A stretch of DNA of 64,000 nt from Mycolicibacterium moriokaense (GCF_003201655.1 NZ_QJJU01000026.1:27259-91258); one strand, 5' to 3'; shown: positions 1 to 8,063, counted from the first letter of the stretch. Translations and numbers: made by a program. The notes: generated from the sequence alone by a model not told the origin.

Positions 1-348
1 GTCGTCGGTCAGCTCGCGAAACGCCATGGCCGCAATGCCCGCGTTCGCGAGCACGATGTCGAGCCGACCGAATTGCTCGACTCCGGCGTCGAGCGCCGCC
101 TGGACCTCGTAGAAATTCCGCACATCGGCGATCGAGCCAACTATCTTGCCGCCTTCGGCCTCGACAAGTGCCACGGTTTCGTCGAGCTCGTCGCGAGTCG
201 CCATGGCATAACCGTTGGACGAAATATCGGAGCAGATGTCGACGCCGATGATGGCGGCGCCGTCGGCGGCGAGCCTGACAGCGTGGCTTCTGCCCTGACC
301 ACGGGCGACGCCGGTGATGAAGGCGACCTTGCCGTCCAAAGAACCCAT
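1..348 (-). CDS. Mycofactocin-coupled SDR oxidoreductase (N-terminal part, cut by window edge)
   Basis: The 116 visible residues begin MGSLDGKVAFITGVARGQGR, an NAD-binding Rossmann TGxxxGxG motif. They continue through an extended loop with DICSDI and a DVRN segment to LDIVLANAGI. The ARGQGRxHAVRLA start and the long insertion after the second strand are typical of the mycofactocin-coupled SDR subfamily, whose bound NAD is recycled by the peptide-derived cofactor mycofactocin rather than exchanged. The catalytic Tyr-Lys part lies off the window. The ATG at 348 is the only start near the motif. It is divergent from the TetR gene at 427, across a promoter with two palindromes. A close relative lies at 32998-33837. 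The family call is firm; the substrate is unknown. Confidence 0.88.
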   Translation of the reverse strand, partial: MGSLDGKVAFITGVARGQGRSHAVRLAADGAAIIGVDICSDISSNGYAMATRDELDETVALVEAEGGKIVGSIADVRNFYEVQAALDAGVEQFGRLDIVLANAGIAAMAFRELTDD

Positions 349-371
349 CGAACCTCGCTTCGTTGCGCCGA

Positions 372-407
372 GTAACTGCGTTACACCCCGTACGGTAACC
401 TGGTTAC
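372..407. promoter_or_regulatory. Twin operator: two GTAAC-N3-GTTAC palindromes
   Basis: Two 13-bp perfect-arm palindromes, GTAACTGCGTTAC (372-384) and GTAACCTGGTTAC (395-407), lie 23 bp apart in the 78-bp gap between the divergent SDR (start 348) and TetR (start 427). The spacing of about two helical turns suggests two dimers on one DNA face. The natural candidate is the TetR at 427. The 3-bp centre differs from the 2-bp centre of the KstR consensus (AAC-NN-GTT). Confidence 0.7.
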
Positions 408-426
408 TGATGGACGGCAAGGGCGA

Positions 427-1029
427 GTGCAGAGCATGACCAATGCTGAAGTGGCGACCGGCGACACGGACCGACGCCAGGACCGCATCCTCGACATCGT
501 CGTCGAGTTGCTCGAAACCGAGGGCTACGACGCCATACAACTGCGCGAGGTCGCCCGGCGTGCGCGCACGTCACTGGCCACGATCTACAAGCGGTATGGC
601 ACGCGCGACGAGTTGATTCTGGCGGCGCTCGACCAATGGATGGAGGAGAACCGGTATTCGGGTTTGACCCAGCCCCACGACAAGGACGAGTCGCTATACG
701 CGGGTGTGATGCGCGTGCTGCGCACCATCTTCGAACCATGGGAGCGCCACCCAGCCGTGCTCAAGGCCTACTTTCGGGCGCGAACGTCGCCGGGGGGCCA
801 GAAGCTGGTGCGCCGTGGCTTCGACGCCGCGGTGCCTGCGGTGATGGAGGTGCTCGCCGATGCCGACCCCGAATTCGTTCGCGACATGGACACCATCGTC
901 TCCAGCGTCGCCTACGGGCTACTTGGCCGATATGCGGCGGGCGAAATCGCCGTCACCGAAATCCTGCACGGCCTTGACCGCACCGTGCACCTGCTGACAA
1001 CCAGTTACGAAGGGTCGCGTCCGCGCTGA
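427..1029 (+). CDS. TetR family transcriptional regulator (KstR-like)
   Basis: A 200-aa one-domain-plus-HTH repressor. The N-terminal helix-turn-helix is visible around residues 19-65, with RRQDRILDIVVELLETEGYD then LREVARRARTSLATIYKRYG. The remainder is an all-helical ligand/dimer domain with a KstR-like YFRARTSPGG segment. It is divergent from an SDR, and the gap holds two matching palindromes (372-407), so autorepression plus control of the SDR is likely. The GTG at 427 has AAGGGCGA just upstream; an ATG at 436 is the alternative start. It converges with the SDR gene ending at 1035, five bases away. Ligand unknown. Confidence 0.88.
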   Translation: MQSMTNAEVATGDTDRRQDRILDIVVELLETEGYDAIQLREVARRARTSLATIYKRYGTRDELILAALDQWMEENRYSGLTQPHDKDESLYAGVMRVLRTIFEPWERHPAVLKAYFRARTSPGGQKLVRRGFDAAVPAVMEVLADADPEFVRDMDTIVSSVAYGLLGRYAAGEIAVTEILHGLDRTVHLLTTSYEGSRPR

Positions 1030-1034
1030 ATTCG

Positions 1035-1790
1035 CTAGGCGCCCAACATGACCAGGCCGCCGTCGACGGCGATCAGCTGTCCGGTGATGAAGCGGGATCC
1101 CTCGCTGCACAGGAACACCAGCGTCGGCCCGAGGTCGTCGACCGGATCTCCAAGTGCGCCGCCGAGGGGAATCGACCTCTTGATCTCCCCTTCGATCAAC
1201 TCCGCCGCCGCGGGCCCGAGAAACTCCCGTAGGCGATCCGCGCCAGGTGTCTGCATGGCAGGCGCCAGCGCGATCGCCGACACCTTCTCGGCCGCCCATG
1301 CCCGCGCGATCGATCGCGTCCACGCCGACACCGCCCCCTTGGTCGCCGCGTACAGCGCCGAGATCGGGCTTCCCATCACTGCCTCCCCGGACCCGAAGTT
1401 GATGATCCTGCCGCCGCCGCCTTTGCGCATCACCGCGTACGCCGCCTGGTTGACGAAGATCATCGCCTTGATGTTCGTATCGACGAGGTAGTCGATGTCC
1501 TCGCCGCTGATCTGACCGGGAATCCCTGGCTGCCACAATCCCGCCGCGTGCAGCAACACATCGAGCCCGCCGAGCGTCTCGACAGCTGTGCCCACCATGC
1601 CGTCCACAGCGGCTGAGTCGCGGAGATCGCACTGCACCCACGTCACGCCGGCGCGATCGGGCGGTGTCGTCCGGTGATACGTCGCGACGACGGCAGCTCC
1701 CGCCGCGGTCAGCACCTGAACCGCGGCTGCGCCGATGCCGGTCGCCCCGCCGGTGACGAGTATCCGCCTGCCTTGCAGTGGTTGTGTCAT
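1035..1790 (-). CDS. Short-chain dehydrogenase/reductase (classical SDR)
   Basis: About 251 aa. The Rossmann motif TGGATGIG is near residue 14, LHAAG replaces the usual NNAG, Ser is in NFGSGE, the catalytic pair is YAATK, and the C-terminal ITGQLIAVDGG is typical. It probably oxidises or reduces a hydroxyl/keto group on a CoA ester or ring with NAD(P). I place the start at the ATG at 1790 (MTQPLQGRR). An upstream in-frame TTG at 1808 would sit inside the presumed operator and is unlikely. Divergent from the TetR at 1828 over a palindrome at 1798-1818. Substrate not inferable. Confidence 0.85.
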   Translation of the reverse strand: MTQPLQGRRILVTGGATGIGAAAVQVLTAAGAAVVATYHRTTPPDRAGVTWVQCDLRDSAAVDGMVGTAVETLGGLDVLLHAAGLWQPGIPGQISGEDIDYLVDTNIKAMIFVNQAAYAVMRKGGGGRIINFGSGEAVMGSPISALYAATKGAVSAWTRSIARAWAAEKVSAIALAPAMQTPGADRLREFLGPAAAELIEGEIKRSIPLGGALGDPVDDLGPTLVFLCSEGSRFITGQLIAVDGGLVMLGA

Positions 1791-1797
1791 GCATAGA

Positions 1798-1818
1798 TAG
1801 TTAGACAAACGTCAACTA
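1798..1818. promoter_or_regulatory. Imperfect palindrome between divergent SDR and TetR genes
   Basis: TAGTTAGAC-AAAC-GTCAACTA: arms TAGTT and AACTA with inner GAC/GTC, allowing one bulged base. It lies in the 37-bp gap between the SDR start (1790) and the TetR start (1828), so a bound repressor would block both promoters. The TetR at 1828 is the obvious candidate. No other copy was noticed in the window. Confidence 0.5.
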
Positions 1819-1827
1819 TTTGCAAGA

Positions 1828-2508
1828 GTGAATTCAACTGTTAGGGTGCGGTTTGTGCCAAAGACCAGCGGGGCCGCAGTTGCTGACGGTAGTCAGCGCC
1901 GCGCCTCGTTCCAGCGAGCACGCTCGCATGAGACCAAGCGCAGCCTCGTGCAGGCAGCGATGGCTCTGTGGCGCACCAACGGTTACGCCAAGACCACCGT
2001 CGCCGACATCTGCCGCGCGGCAGGCGTATCCCGCGCGCTGTTCTACTTCTATTTCCCTGCCAAGGAAGACGTGCTCTTCGAGGTCGGCCTGCTGTCGACC
2101 CGCGCCGCGCAGAAGACCGTGCGGGCACTACTGCGCACCGACTACGACGTGGAGTCGGTGGTCGCCGATGCGCTACGGAGCCTGGAGCGCTCGATGGCGC
2201 GCAATCCTCGCGACCTCATCATCGAGACGATTCTCGAGGGTTATCGGCACGAGCTCCGCATCCTTGCGGGCGACCTGCCGGGGAACGTCGATGCCGACAT
2301 GTTCGGCGAATTGTTCGCGAAGGCACAGCAAGACGGCAAACTAGCGGCCCATGTCGACGCACGCCACCTGTCCCGGCTGGCGCAGATGCACGTCAGCGAG
2401 GGTGTCCGGCACTGGGCCGCAGGCTATTACGACGGCCGCTCGTTCGCCGACGGCGTCAGCCGTGACATCGCGGCCCTGATCGTCGGCTACAACCAACGTC
2501 CCGCCTAG
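1828..2508 (+). CDS. TetR family transcriptional regulator
   Basis: Up to 226 aa. The helix-turn-helix is clear, with RSLVQAAMALWRTNGYAKTT then VADICRAAGVSRALFYFYFP and KEDVLFEVG. The poorly conserved first ~30 residues leave the start open: GTG at 1828 gives the longest form, with in-frame GTGs at 1846 and 1855. The stop is followed within 12 bases by the alcohol dehydrogenase at 2521, so it is probably the first gene of the operon running to 6847 and a local regulator of it and of the divergent SDR. Ligand unknown. Confidence 0.85.
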   Translation: MNSTVRVRFVPKTSGAAVADGSQRRASFQRARSHETKRSLVQAAMALWRTNGYAKTTVADICRAAGVSRALFYFYFPAKEDVLFEVGLLSTRAAQKTVRALLRTDYDVESVVADALRSLERSMARNPRDLIIETILEGYRHELRILAGDLPGNVDADMFGELFAKAQQDGKLAAHVDARHLSRLAQMHVSEGVRHWAAGYYDGRSFADGVSRDIAALIVGYNQRPA

Positions 2509-2520
2509 AGGAGCATGCGA

Positions 2521-3525
2521 GTGAAGGTATCGGTGGTGACAGCGCCTGGCGTGACGCAGGTCGTCGACATGCCCAAACCATCGGTCGGGCCGAAGGATGC
2601 GCTCGTCAGGATGCGCGCCTGCGGAATCTGCGGCTCCGACGCGTTCTATATCTCGATCGGTGGGCTACGTCCGGGACAGACGCCACTTGGCCACGAGCCC
2701 GCGGGCGAGGTTGTCGAGATCGGCAGCGACGTCGCAGGAATCGCGGTCGGCGATCACGTCGTCGTGAATCCGATGGTGGCACCCGGCGGGATCATCGGTA
2801 ACGGCGGAGCCAGCGGTGCACTGGCGGAGTACCTGCTCATCGAAGACGCGGTGCGAGGCAAAAGTCTCGAGGTGGTGCCCGACCACATCCCGTTCGAGGT
2901 GGCCGCGCTCAACGAGCCGATGGCCGTGGCGCGCCACGGCGTGAACCAATGCCAACCCAAACCCACCGACAAGGTCCTGGTGTTCGGCGCCGGGCCCATC
3001 GGGCTTGGCGCCACCATCGCGTTCAAATCCGTTGGTGTCGAACACGTCGTCGTCGCCGATCTGATTCCTGCGAGGCTGGAGAAGGCCTTAGCGGTTGGCG
3101 CCGACGCGGTGATCAACTCCACCGACGAGGACGTCGCGAAGCGGCTCATCGAACTGCACGGCGAGGGCGAAGCCCTGTTTCCAGGCAGGGCAGGCACTGA
3201 TATCTATCTCGACGCCGCAGGCGCGCCAGCGGTGATCGATACTGCGCTGGCCGCCGCCAAACGGGGTGCCCGGCTTTGTGTCGTCGCGGTGCACAAGCAT
3301 CCCGTGCCGGTCGAATTCGTCAATCTGATGAGCAACGAGATCACCATCGTCGGATCGATGGGCTACCCCGACGAGATCTTCGAAGTCACCAAAGACCTCG
3401 TCGCAAACTGGGAAAAATATGCGGTGATCGTCAGCCACACGATCCCGTTCGACAACGTCGACGAGGCGCTGCGCACGGCCTGCACCCCTGGCGCGGCCGA
3501 CAAAGTCGTCGTCACCTTCAACTGA
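2521..3525 (+). CDS. Zinc-type medium-chain alcohol dehydrogenase
   Basis: About 334 aa. The N-terminal catalytic domain has CGICGSD (first zinc Cys) and GHEPAGEVVEIG (zinc His-Glu), followed by an NAD-binding domain with VFGAGPIGLG. The Cys-rich structural-zinc loop seen in many relatives is replaced by a Gly-rich stretch (NPMVAPGGIIGNGG), so only one zinc site is likely. It would oxidise a secondary or primary alcohol with NAD. The GTG at 2521 is chosen because AGAGGAG (2507-2513) sits seven bases upstream; the ATG at 2515 is too close to it. Second gene of the TetR-led operon, followed by the ACAD11-like gene. Confidence 0.85.
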   Translation: MKVSVVTAPGVTQVVDMPKPSVGPKDALVRMRACGICGSDAFYISIGGLRPGQTPLGHEPAGEVVEIGSDVAGIAVGDHVVVNPMVAPGGIIGNGGASGALAEYLLIEDAVRGKSLEVVPDHIPFEVAALNEPMAVARHGVNQCQPKPTDKVLVFGAGPIGLGATIAFKSVGVEHVVVADLIPARLEKALAVGADAVINSTDEDVAKRLIELHGEGEALFPGRAGTDIYLDAAGAPAVIDTALAAAKRGARLCVVAVHKHPVPVEFVNLMSNEITIVGSMGYPDEIFEVTKDLVANWEKYAVIVSHTIPFDNVDEALRTACTPGAADKVVVTFN

Positions 3526-3538
3526 GAGGAATGCGGAT

Positions 3539-4840
3539 ATGGCGTGGGATTTCGAGACCGATCCTGAGTACCAGAAGCTCCTGGACTGGGCTGACGAGTT
3601 CGTCAGCGACGAGGTCGAGCCGCTCGACCTGGCGTTTCCACATCTGCAGTTCGTTCCACTGGACGACAACCGCCGCAAGGTGATCGACCCGCTGAAGGAA
3701 GAGGTCCGCCGAAAAGGGTTGTGGGCCACGCACATGGGGCCCGAGATGGGCGGCCAGGGTTACGGCCAGCTCAAGCTCGCGCTGCTGAACGAGATACTCG
3801 GCCGCTCACAGTGGGCCCCGATCGTGTTCGGCTGTCAGGCGCCAGATACCGGCAATGCCGAGATCATCGCGCACTACGGGACCGAGGCGCAGAAGCAGAA
3901 GTATCTGCGCCCGCTGCTCGACGGTGAGCTGTTCTCCTGCTACTCGATGACCGAACCGCACGCCGGCGCCGATCCGACGCTGTTCAAGACCAGCGCGGTG
4001 CGCGATGGCGACGACTGGGTGATCAACGGCTGGAAGTTCTTCTCCTCCAACGCCAAAACGGCATCGTTTCTGATCGTGATGGTGGTGACCAACCCCGACG
4101 TCAGTGCCTACCAGGGCATGTCGATGTTCCTGGTCCCTGCCGACACACCGGGTGTCAACATCGTGCGCAACGTCGGCTTGCACGGCGAGTCTGAAGGCGA
4201 GGGATCACATGCCCTTATCCACTACGACAACGTCAGGGTGCCCGCCGAGGCGCTGCTCGGCGGCGAGGGGCAAGCATTCGTGATCGCGCAGACGCGCCTG
4301 GGCGGCGGCCGCATCCATCACGCGATGCGCACCATCGGGCTGTCTCGCAAGGCGCTGGACATGATGTGCGAGCGCGCGCTGAGCCGCGAGACACAGGGCA
4401 GCCTGCTGTCGGAAAAGCAGTTTGTGCAGGGCTACATCGCCGATTCGTACGCGCAACTCCTTCAGTTCCGGTTGATGGTGCTCTACACGGCGTGGGAGAT
4501 CGACAAGTACAACGACTACAAGAAGGTCCGCAAGGACATCGCCGCGGTCAAGGTGGTCATGCCGACCGTGCTGCACGACATCGCTTGGCGGGCAATGCAA
4601 GTACACGGCGCACTTGGTGTCACCAACGAGATGCCGTTCCTCGCGATGGTCACCGGCGCGGCCGTGATGGGGCTGGCCGACGGTCCGACCGAGGTGCACA
4701 AGACGACGGTCGCCAAGCAGGTGCTTCGCGGCTACCAAGCCACCGATGACACGTGGCCCACCGAATGGACCCCGCGCAAACGCGAAGCGGCACGGGCGAA
4801 GTACGCCGACTACTTGGAGAACGAAGTGGGGAATCTGTGA
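3539..4840 (+). CDS. ACAD10/11-like acyl-CoA dehydrogenase family protein (LvaC-like)
   Basis: 433 aa, longer than the ~380 aa of ordinary FadE proteins. Flavin/substrate motifs are CYSMTEPHAGADPT and WKFFSSNAKTA. Where ordinary members carry the YEGT base motif this protein has LADGPTEVHK (Asp at ~381), the pattern I associate with ACAD10/11. It overlaps the next gene, an aminoglycoside-phosphotransferase-fold kinase, by four bases. In human ACAD10/11 the kinase and dehydrogenase folds are fused, and in the levulinate pathway LvaA phosphorylates 4-hydroxyacyl-CoA and LvaC processes the phospho-ester. I infer the same role here: eliminating phosphate from a 4-phosphoacyl-CoA. A plain dehydrogenase is the alternative. 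Confidence 0.85.
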   Translation: MAWDFETDPEYQKLLDWADEFVSDEVEPLDLAFPHLQFVPLDDNRRKVIDPLKEEVRRKGLWATHMGPEMGGQGYGQLKLALLNEILGRSQWAPIVFGCQAPDTGNAEIIAHYGTEAQKQKYLRPLLDGELFSCYSMTEPHAGADPTLFKTSAVRDGDDWVINGWKFFSSNAKTASFLIVMVVTNPDVSAYQGMSMFLVPADTPGVNIVRNVGLHGESEGEGSHALIHYDNVRVPAEALLGGEGQAFVIAQTRLGGGRIHHAMRTIGLSRKALDMMCERALSRETQGSLLSEKQFVQGYIADSYAQLLQFRLMVLYTAWEIDKYNDYKKVRKDIAAVKVVMPTVLHDIAWRAMQVHGALGVTNEMPFLAMVTGAAVMGLADGPTEVHKTTVAKQVLRGYQATDDTWPTEWTPRKREAARAKYADYLENEVGNL

Positions 4841-5871
4841 GCGAACCTCAGATCGACGTTGCCCGCCTGGCGGATTGGATGGACAGCGCAGCGCTGCCCG
4901 GCAAGGGAGAGCCGCTGACAGCGCGCTTCCTGTCTGGCGGCACCCAGAACGTGATCTACGAGCTGCGCCGCGGTGACGAGCAATGCGTCATCCGCATGCC
5001 ACCGCCCGGAGCACCGCCCGACCGCGACAAGGGCATCCTGCGGGAGTGGCGGATCATCGAGGCGCTCGACGGTACCGAGGTGCCGCACACCAAGGCGATC
5101 GGGGTGTGCGACGACGCAGGCGTGCTCGGGCGTCCGTTCTATCTGATGGGTTTCGTCGACGGCTGGTCCCCCATGGACACCCACGGTAAGTGGCCCGAGC
5201 CGTTCGACAATGACCTCAGTACCCGGCCAGGACTGAGTTATCAACTGGCCGAGGGCATTGCGCTGCTGTCGAAGGTGGACTGGAAAGCCAAGGGACTTCA
5301 CGACCTGGGCCGTCCTGACGGCTTCCACGAGCGTCAGGTCGACCGGTGGATCGGGTTTCTGGAGCGGATCAAGCAGCGCGACCTGCCGGGACTCGAGGTG
5401 GCCACCGATTGGCTGCGCGCCCACAAGCCACTGGACTTCATCCCCGGCCTGATGCACGGCGACTACCAGTTCGCCAACGTCATGTACCGGCACGGTGCGC
5501 CTGCTCAACTCGCGGCGATCGTCGACTGGGAGATGGGCACGGTCGGCGACCCGAAGCTGGACCTCGGCTGGATGGTGCAATCCTGGCCCGCCGACGATGC
5601 AGCCGCTGGCTCCTCCGGTGAGATGAGCTACGTCGACATGCGCGGAATGCCGACACGCGACCAGGTGGTCGCGCACTACGCCGACGTATCCGGACGACAG
5701 GTCGACGACCTGGACTACTACCTGGTGCTGGCGAAGTGGAAGCTGGCGATCGTGTTGGAGCAGGGTTTCCAGAGAGCAGGAGACGACGAGAAGCTGCTGG
5801 CTTTCGGCCCCGTCGTCACAGACCTGATGGCGTCGGCGGCCGAACTCGCCGAGTCAACCGATTACAGCTGA
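4837..5871 (+). CDS. APH-fold phosphotransferase, LvaA/FadE36-like
   Basis: 344 aa. The kinase-like fold has a GGTQNVIY glycine-rich loop (~34-41), the catalytic loop HGDYQFANVM (207-216) with Asp and Asn in place, and the metal-binding DWEMGTVGDP (~230). These residues are intact, so it is probably an active small-molecule kinase. Relatives next to acyl-CoA dehydrogenases phosphorylate 4-hydroxyacyl-CoA; in M. tuberculosis such a protein is named FadE36 although it is not a dehydrogenase. The GTG at 4837 overlaps the upstream stop (GTGA), indicating translational coupling. The longer in-frame opening at 4753 runs deep into the upstream gene and is rejected. Confidence 0.85.
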   Translation: MSEPQIDVARLADWMDSAALPGKGEPLTARFLSGGTQNVIYELRRGDEQCVIRMPPPGAPPDRDKGILREWRIIEALDGTEVPHTKAIGVCDDAGVLGRPFYLMGFVDGWSPMDTHGKWPEPFDNDLSTRPGLSYQLAEGIALLSKVDWKAKGLHDLGRPDGFHERQVDRWIGFLERIKQRDLPGLEVATDWLRAHKPLDFIPGLMHGDYQFANVMYRHGAPAQLAAIVDWEMGTVGDPKLDLGWMVQSWPADDAAAGSSGEMSYVDMRGMPTRDQVVAHYADVSGRQVDDLDYYLVLAKWKLAIVLEQGFQRAGDDEKLLAFGPVVTDLMASAAELAESTDYS

Positions 5872-5872
5872 C

Positions 5873-6847
5873 ATGCGAGCCGCGGTCTGCCCGAGCTACG
5901 GGCCACCGGACGTCGTCCGCATCGACGAACGTCCATCGGAGCCGCTCGCGCCGGGACAGGTCCGGGTGAAAGTCGGCGCGGCGGCGGTGAACTTCCCCGA
6001 TGTGCTGCTGATCGCCAACGAGTACCAGATCAGCGTGCCGCCACCGTTCGTACCGGGCAGCGAATTCGCGGGCGTGATCATCGAGACCGCGGATAGTACA
6101 GGCATTTTCGCGGCCGGCGAGCGGGTCACCGGTACCGGACTCTTCGGCGCATTCGCCGAAGAGGTGGTGGTACCCGCGGCAGGGCTTTCACGGATACCTG
6201 ATGGGGTCGACGACCGCACCGCCGCGGCGTTCGGCGTGGCGTATCGCACGGCGTATCACGCACTGCGGTCGATGGCGCGCGTACGTGAGGGCGACGAACT
6301 GATCGTGCTTGGCGCAGGCGGGGGCGTCGGCCTTGCGGCAGTCCAGCTCGGCGTGCAGCTCGGTGCCTCGGTCACGGCTGTGGCGTCGTCGGCCGAAAAG
6401 CTGGATGTGGCAGCCGGTTACGGCGCCAAGCATCTCGTCAACCACAAGTCGGGCGACTTGCGCGGCACGCTGCGCGACGCCGTTCCCGGCGGCGCCGATG
6501 CGGTCGTCGACCCGGTCGGCGGTGACTTGTCCGAACCGGCATTGCGGTCCCTGCGCCGCGGCGGTCGATTCGTCACCGTCGGCTTCGCGTCAGGCGTCAT
6601 CCCCCGCATCCCACTCAACCTGGTGCTCGTCAAGGGTGTGCATGTCCTCGGGTTTCAGTTCCAGGACGTCCCGCCGGATGAATTCGCCCGCAACGAAGAA
6701 GAATTGCGCGAGCACCTCACCAGCGGTCGGGTGGTGCCCCACGTCTGCGCCGTGTACCCGCTCGCCGAAACTGCCGCGGCGCTACGGCATGTCGCCGACG
6801 GACGCGCGATCGGCAAGGTCTTGATCGGCCTGGGCGACGACGACTGA
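5873..6847 (+). CDS. NADPH:quinone oxidoreductase-type (MDR, zinc-free)
   Basis: 324 aa medium-chain reductase. The N-terminal GroES-like domain begins MRAAVCPSYGPPDVVRI and has NFPDVLLI but no zinc ligands. The cofactor domain has VLGAGGGVGLAAVQLGVQLG (AxxGxxG type). It probably reduces an enone or quinone, or an enoyl thioester, with NADPH. The ATG follows the kinase stop by one base, so it is the last gene of the 1828-6847 operon. Downstream is a perfect 28-bp palindrome and a convergent gene. The substrate may be an intermediate of the hydroxyacyl-CoA route, which is inference only. Confidence 0.85.
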   Translation: MRAAVCPSYGPPDVVRIDERPSEPLAPGQVRVKVGAAAVNFPDVLLIANEYQISVPPPFVPGSEFAGVIIETADSTGIFAAGERVTGTGLFGAFAEEVVVPAAGLSRIPDGVDDRTAAAFGVAYRTAYHALRSMARVREGDELIVLGAGGGVGLAAVQLGVQLGASVTAVASSAEKLDVAAGYGAKHLVNHKSGDLRGTLRDAVPGGADAVVDPVGGDLSEPALRSLRRGGRFVTVGFASGVIPRIPLNLVLVKGVHVLGFQFQDVPPDEFARNEEELREHLTSGRVVPHVCAVYPLAETAAALRHVADGRAIGKVLIGLGDDD

Positions 6848-6881
6848 CCGCCACCATTTCAGAGGCATGCACCTAACCTGA

Positions 6882-6909
6882 AACTTGATATCGCATGCGA
6901 TATCAAGTT
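6882..6909. repeat. 28-bp perfect palindrome between convergent genes
   Basis: Half-site AACTTGATATCGCA is followed directly by its exact reverse complement; there is no spacer and no mismatch. It sits in the 95-bp gap between the quinone oxidoreductase end (6847) and the convergent small gene end (6943). The position suits a bidirectional terminator, but there is no T-tract and the AT-rich perfect symmetry is more like an operator. The only other notable content of the gap is the short flanking tails. Confidence 0.6.
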
Positions 6910-6942
6910 CGAGAAGGTCCACATGATCAGCTGACGGAACCC

Positions 6943-7443
6943 TCAGCTCGCGGGGATCAAGTCCGCCGCAACGGATGCCATCATTCCGCAGCGGAATGTC
7001 TCGCTGTGGCCGACGTTCTCCGCAGAATCGTTCGCCGCCGCGAGCGCTTGGGCCTTGAAAGCCCGTGCGGCCGCGCTCAATCGGTGCTGAACCGAATCGA
7101 CACTCTCGTCGAGCTCGGCGGGCAGACGCTCGCCCCACACCGTCACTTCTGTCGCGCCCTGGTCGAGTGCGTTCAGAACGTGCTCGCGGACCCGGGCATC
7201 CACCGCGAATAGATCCGCGGCGACCGCGACGGTCTGGGGATGGGGCCGCTCTTCCCACGCTTCCAACACCGATTCCAGATCGCGCACGTCGGCGCCGAGG
7301 ATCTCGAGCGGTCGGGCATCCTCGTCGCCACTGATCAATACCGTGACATCCCATCCGGCCATCACCCGGTCGTAGACCCAGCCGCCCGCGAACCGCACCG
7401 CGTCGAGCACGGTGGGTGCGACCACATCGAGCCGGTACCTCAT
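6943..7443 (-). CDS. Conserved hypothetical protein translationally coupled to a TetR gene
   Basis: 166 aa, soluble, acidic, with no signal peptide or membrane segment. It begins MRYRLDVVAPTVLDAVRFAG, contains VYDRVMAGWDVTVLISGD and PLEILGADVRDLE, and has a helical C-terminal half rich in Ala (AARAFKAQALAAANDSAE). I do not recognise a catalytic motif. Its ATG overlaps the TetR stop (ATGA at 7440-7443), so it is co-translated with that regulator and may modulate it or be part of its small regulon. The longer reading frame to 7533 would overlap the TetR gene and is rejected. Confidence 0.7.
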   Translation of the reverse strand: MRYRLDVVAPTVLDAVRFAGGWVYDRVMAGWDVTVLISGDEDARPLEILGADVRDLESVLEAWEERPHPQTVAVAADLFAVDARVREHVLNALDQGATEVTVWGERLPAELDESVDSVQHRLSAAARAFKAQALAAANDSAENVGHSETFRCGMMASVAADLIPAS

Positions 7444-8063
7444 GTCGAGCTCGATAGCCCGATCTCCCGCCCCAGCGACTCCGCGTATCCCTTGAACACC
7501 TCGGTCAGCGGTATTGACGGATCGAGCAACCATAAGGTCTCCATTCCATTGATGAAGGCGAGGATCTCCACGGCCTTGTTGGCCGCGTCGAAGTCTGTGC
7601 GGTACAGCCCGTCGCTCTGGCCGCGCTCAACGATCTTCGTGATGATGTCGATGGCGTCGCGATACCGCTTGTGCAGGCGGTCATGAAGTGGGGCGTCGGG
7701 GGCAATGTTCTCCACGAGCAACACCGTGAACGTGCCCACCAGCTCGGGGGCGCGTTCGAACCGTTCGGGGACCCGGCTCAGCTCGGTGATCAGGTCACCA
7801 CCGCGGTAGTCCGCGTGGGCGTCGTCATCGGCGTCACGGGCATCAAGCACCGCGTTGAGCAGCTGCTCCTTGGACTCGAAGTGATGCAGCAGCCCAGCGG
7901 GCGTCACTCCGGCCTCCTTGGCGATCTGGGCCAACGACGTGCTGCGCCAGCCGTTGCGCGCCAAGAGCCGCTCGGCCACGCCGAGGATCCGCTGCCTGCG
8001 GTCCTCGCCTTTGGCGAGGAGAGTCGCATAGGGCCGTGGGGCTGACAGCTCCGAGGCTGACAC
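7440..8063 (-). CDS. TetR family transcriptional regulator
   Basis: 207 aa. The helix-turn-helix region reads EDRRQRILGVAERLLARNGW then SLAQIAKEAGVTPAGLLHHFESK, a common form of the TetR recognition helix. The ligand domain contains the helical stretch PERFERAPELVGTFTVLLVE. I choose the GTG at 8063, with AAGGAG six bases upstream. The frame stays open to 8369 but that extension is basic, low-complexity shadow of the next gene. It lies downstream of the Rieske-TauD-luciferase operon on the same strand, separated by 118 bp with its own candidate operator, so it may regulate that operon. Confidence 0.85.
   Translation of the reverse strand: MSASELSAPRPYATLLAKGEDRRQRILGVAERLLARNGWRSTSLAQIAKEAGVTPAGLLHHFESKEQLLNAVLDARDADDDAHADYRGGDLITELSRVPERFERAPELVGTFTVLLVENIAPDAPLHDRLHKRYRDAIDIITKIVERGQSDGLYRTDFDAANKAVEILAFINGMETLWLLDPSIPLTEVFKGYAESLGREIGLSSST

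Noticed and set aside
372..407. KstR operator
   Set aside because: The KstR consensus has AAC-NN-GTT with a 2-bp centre; these sites have a 3-bp centre, so they are listed as a separate motif.
919..1794. Long Arg/Gly-rich frame overlapping the SDR gene
   Set aside because: It is the shadow frame of the SDR at 1035-1790; low-complexity basic translation with no domain.
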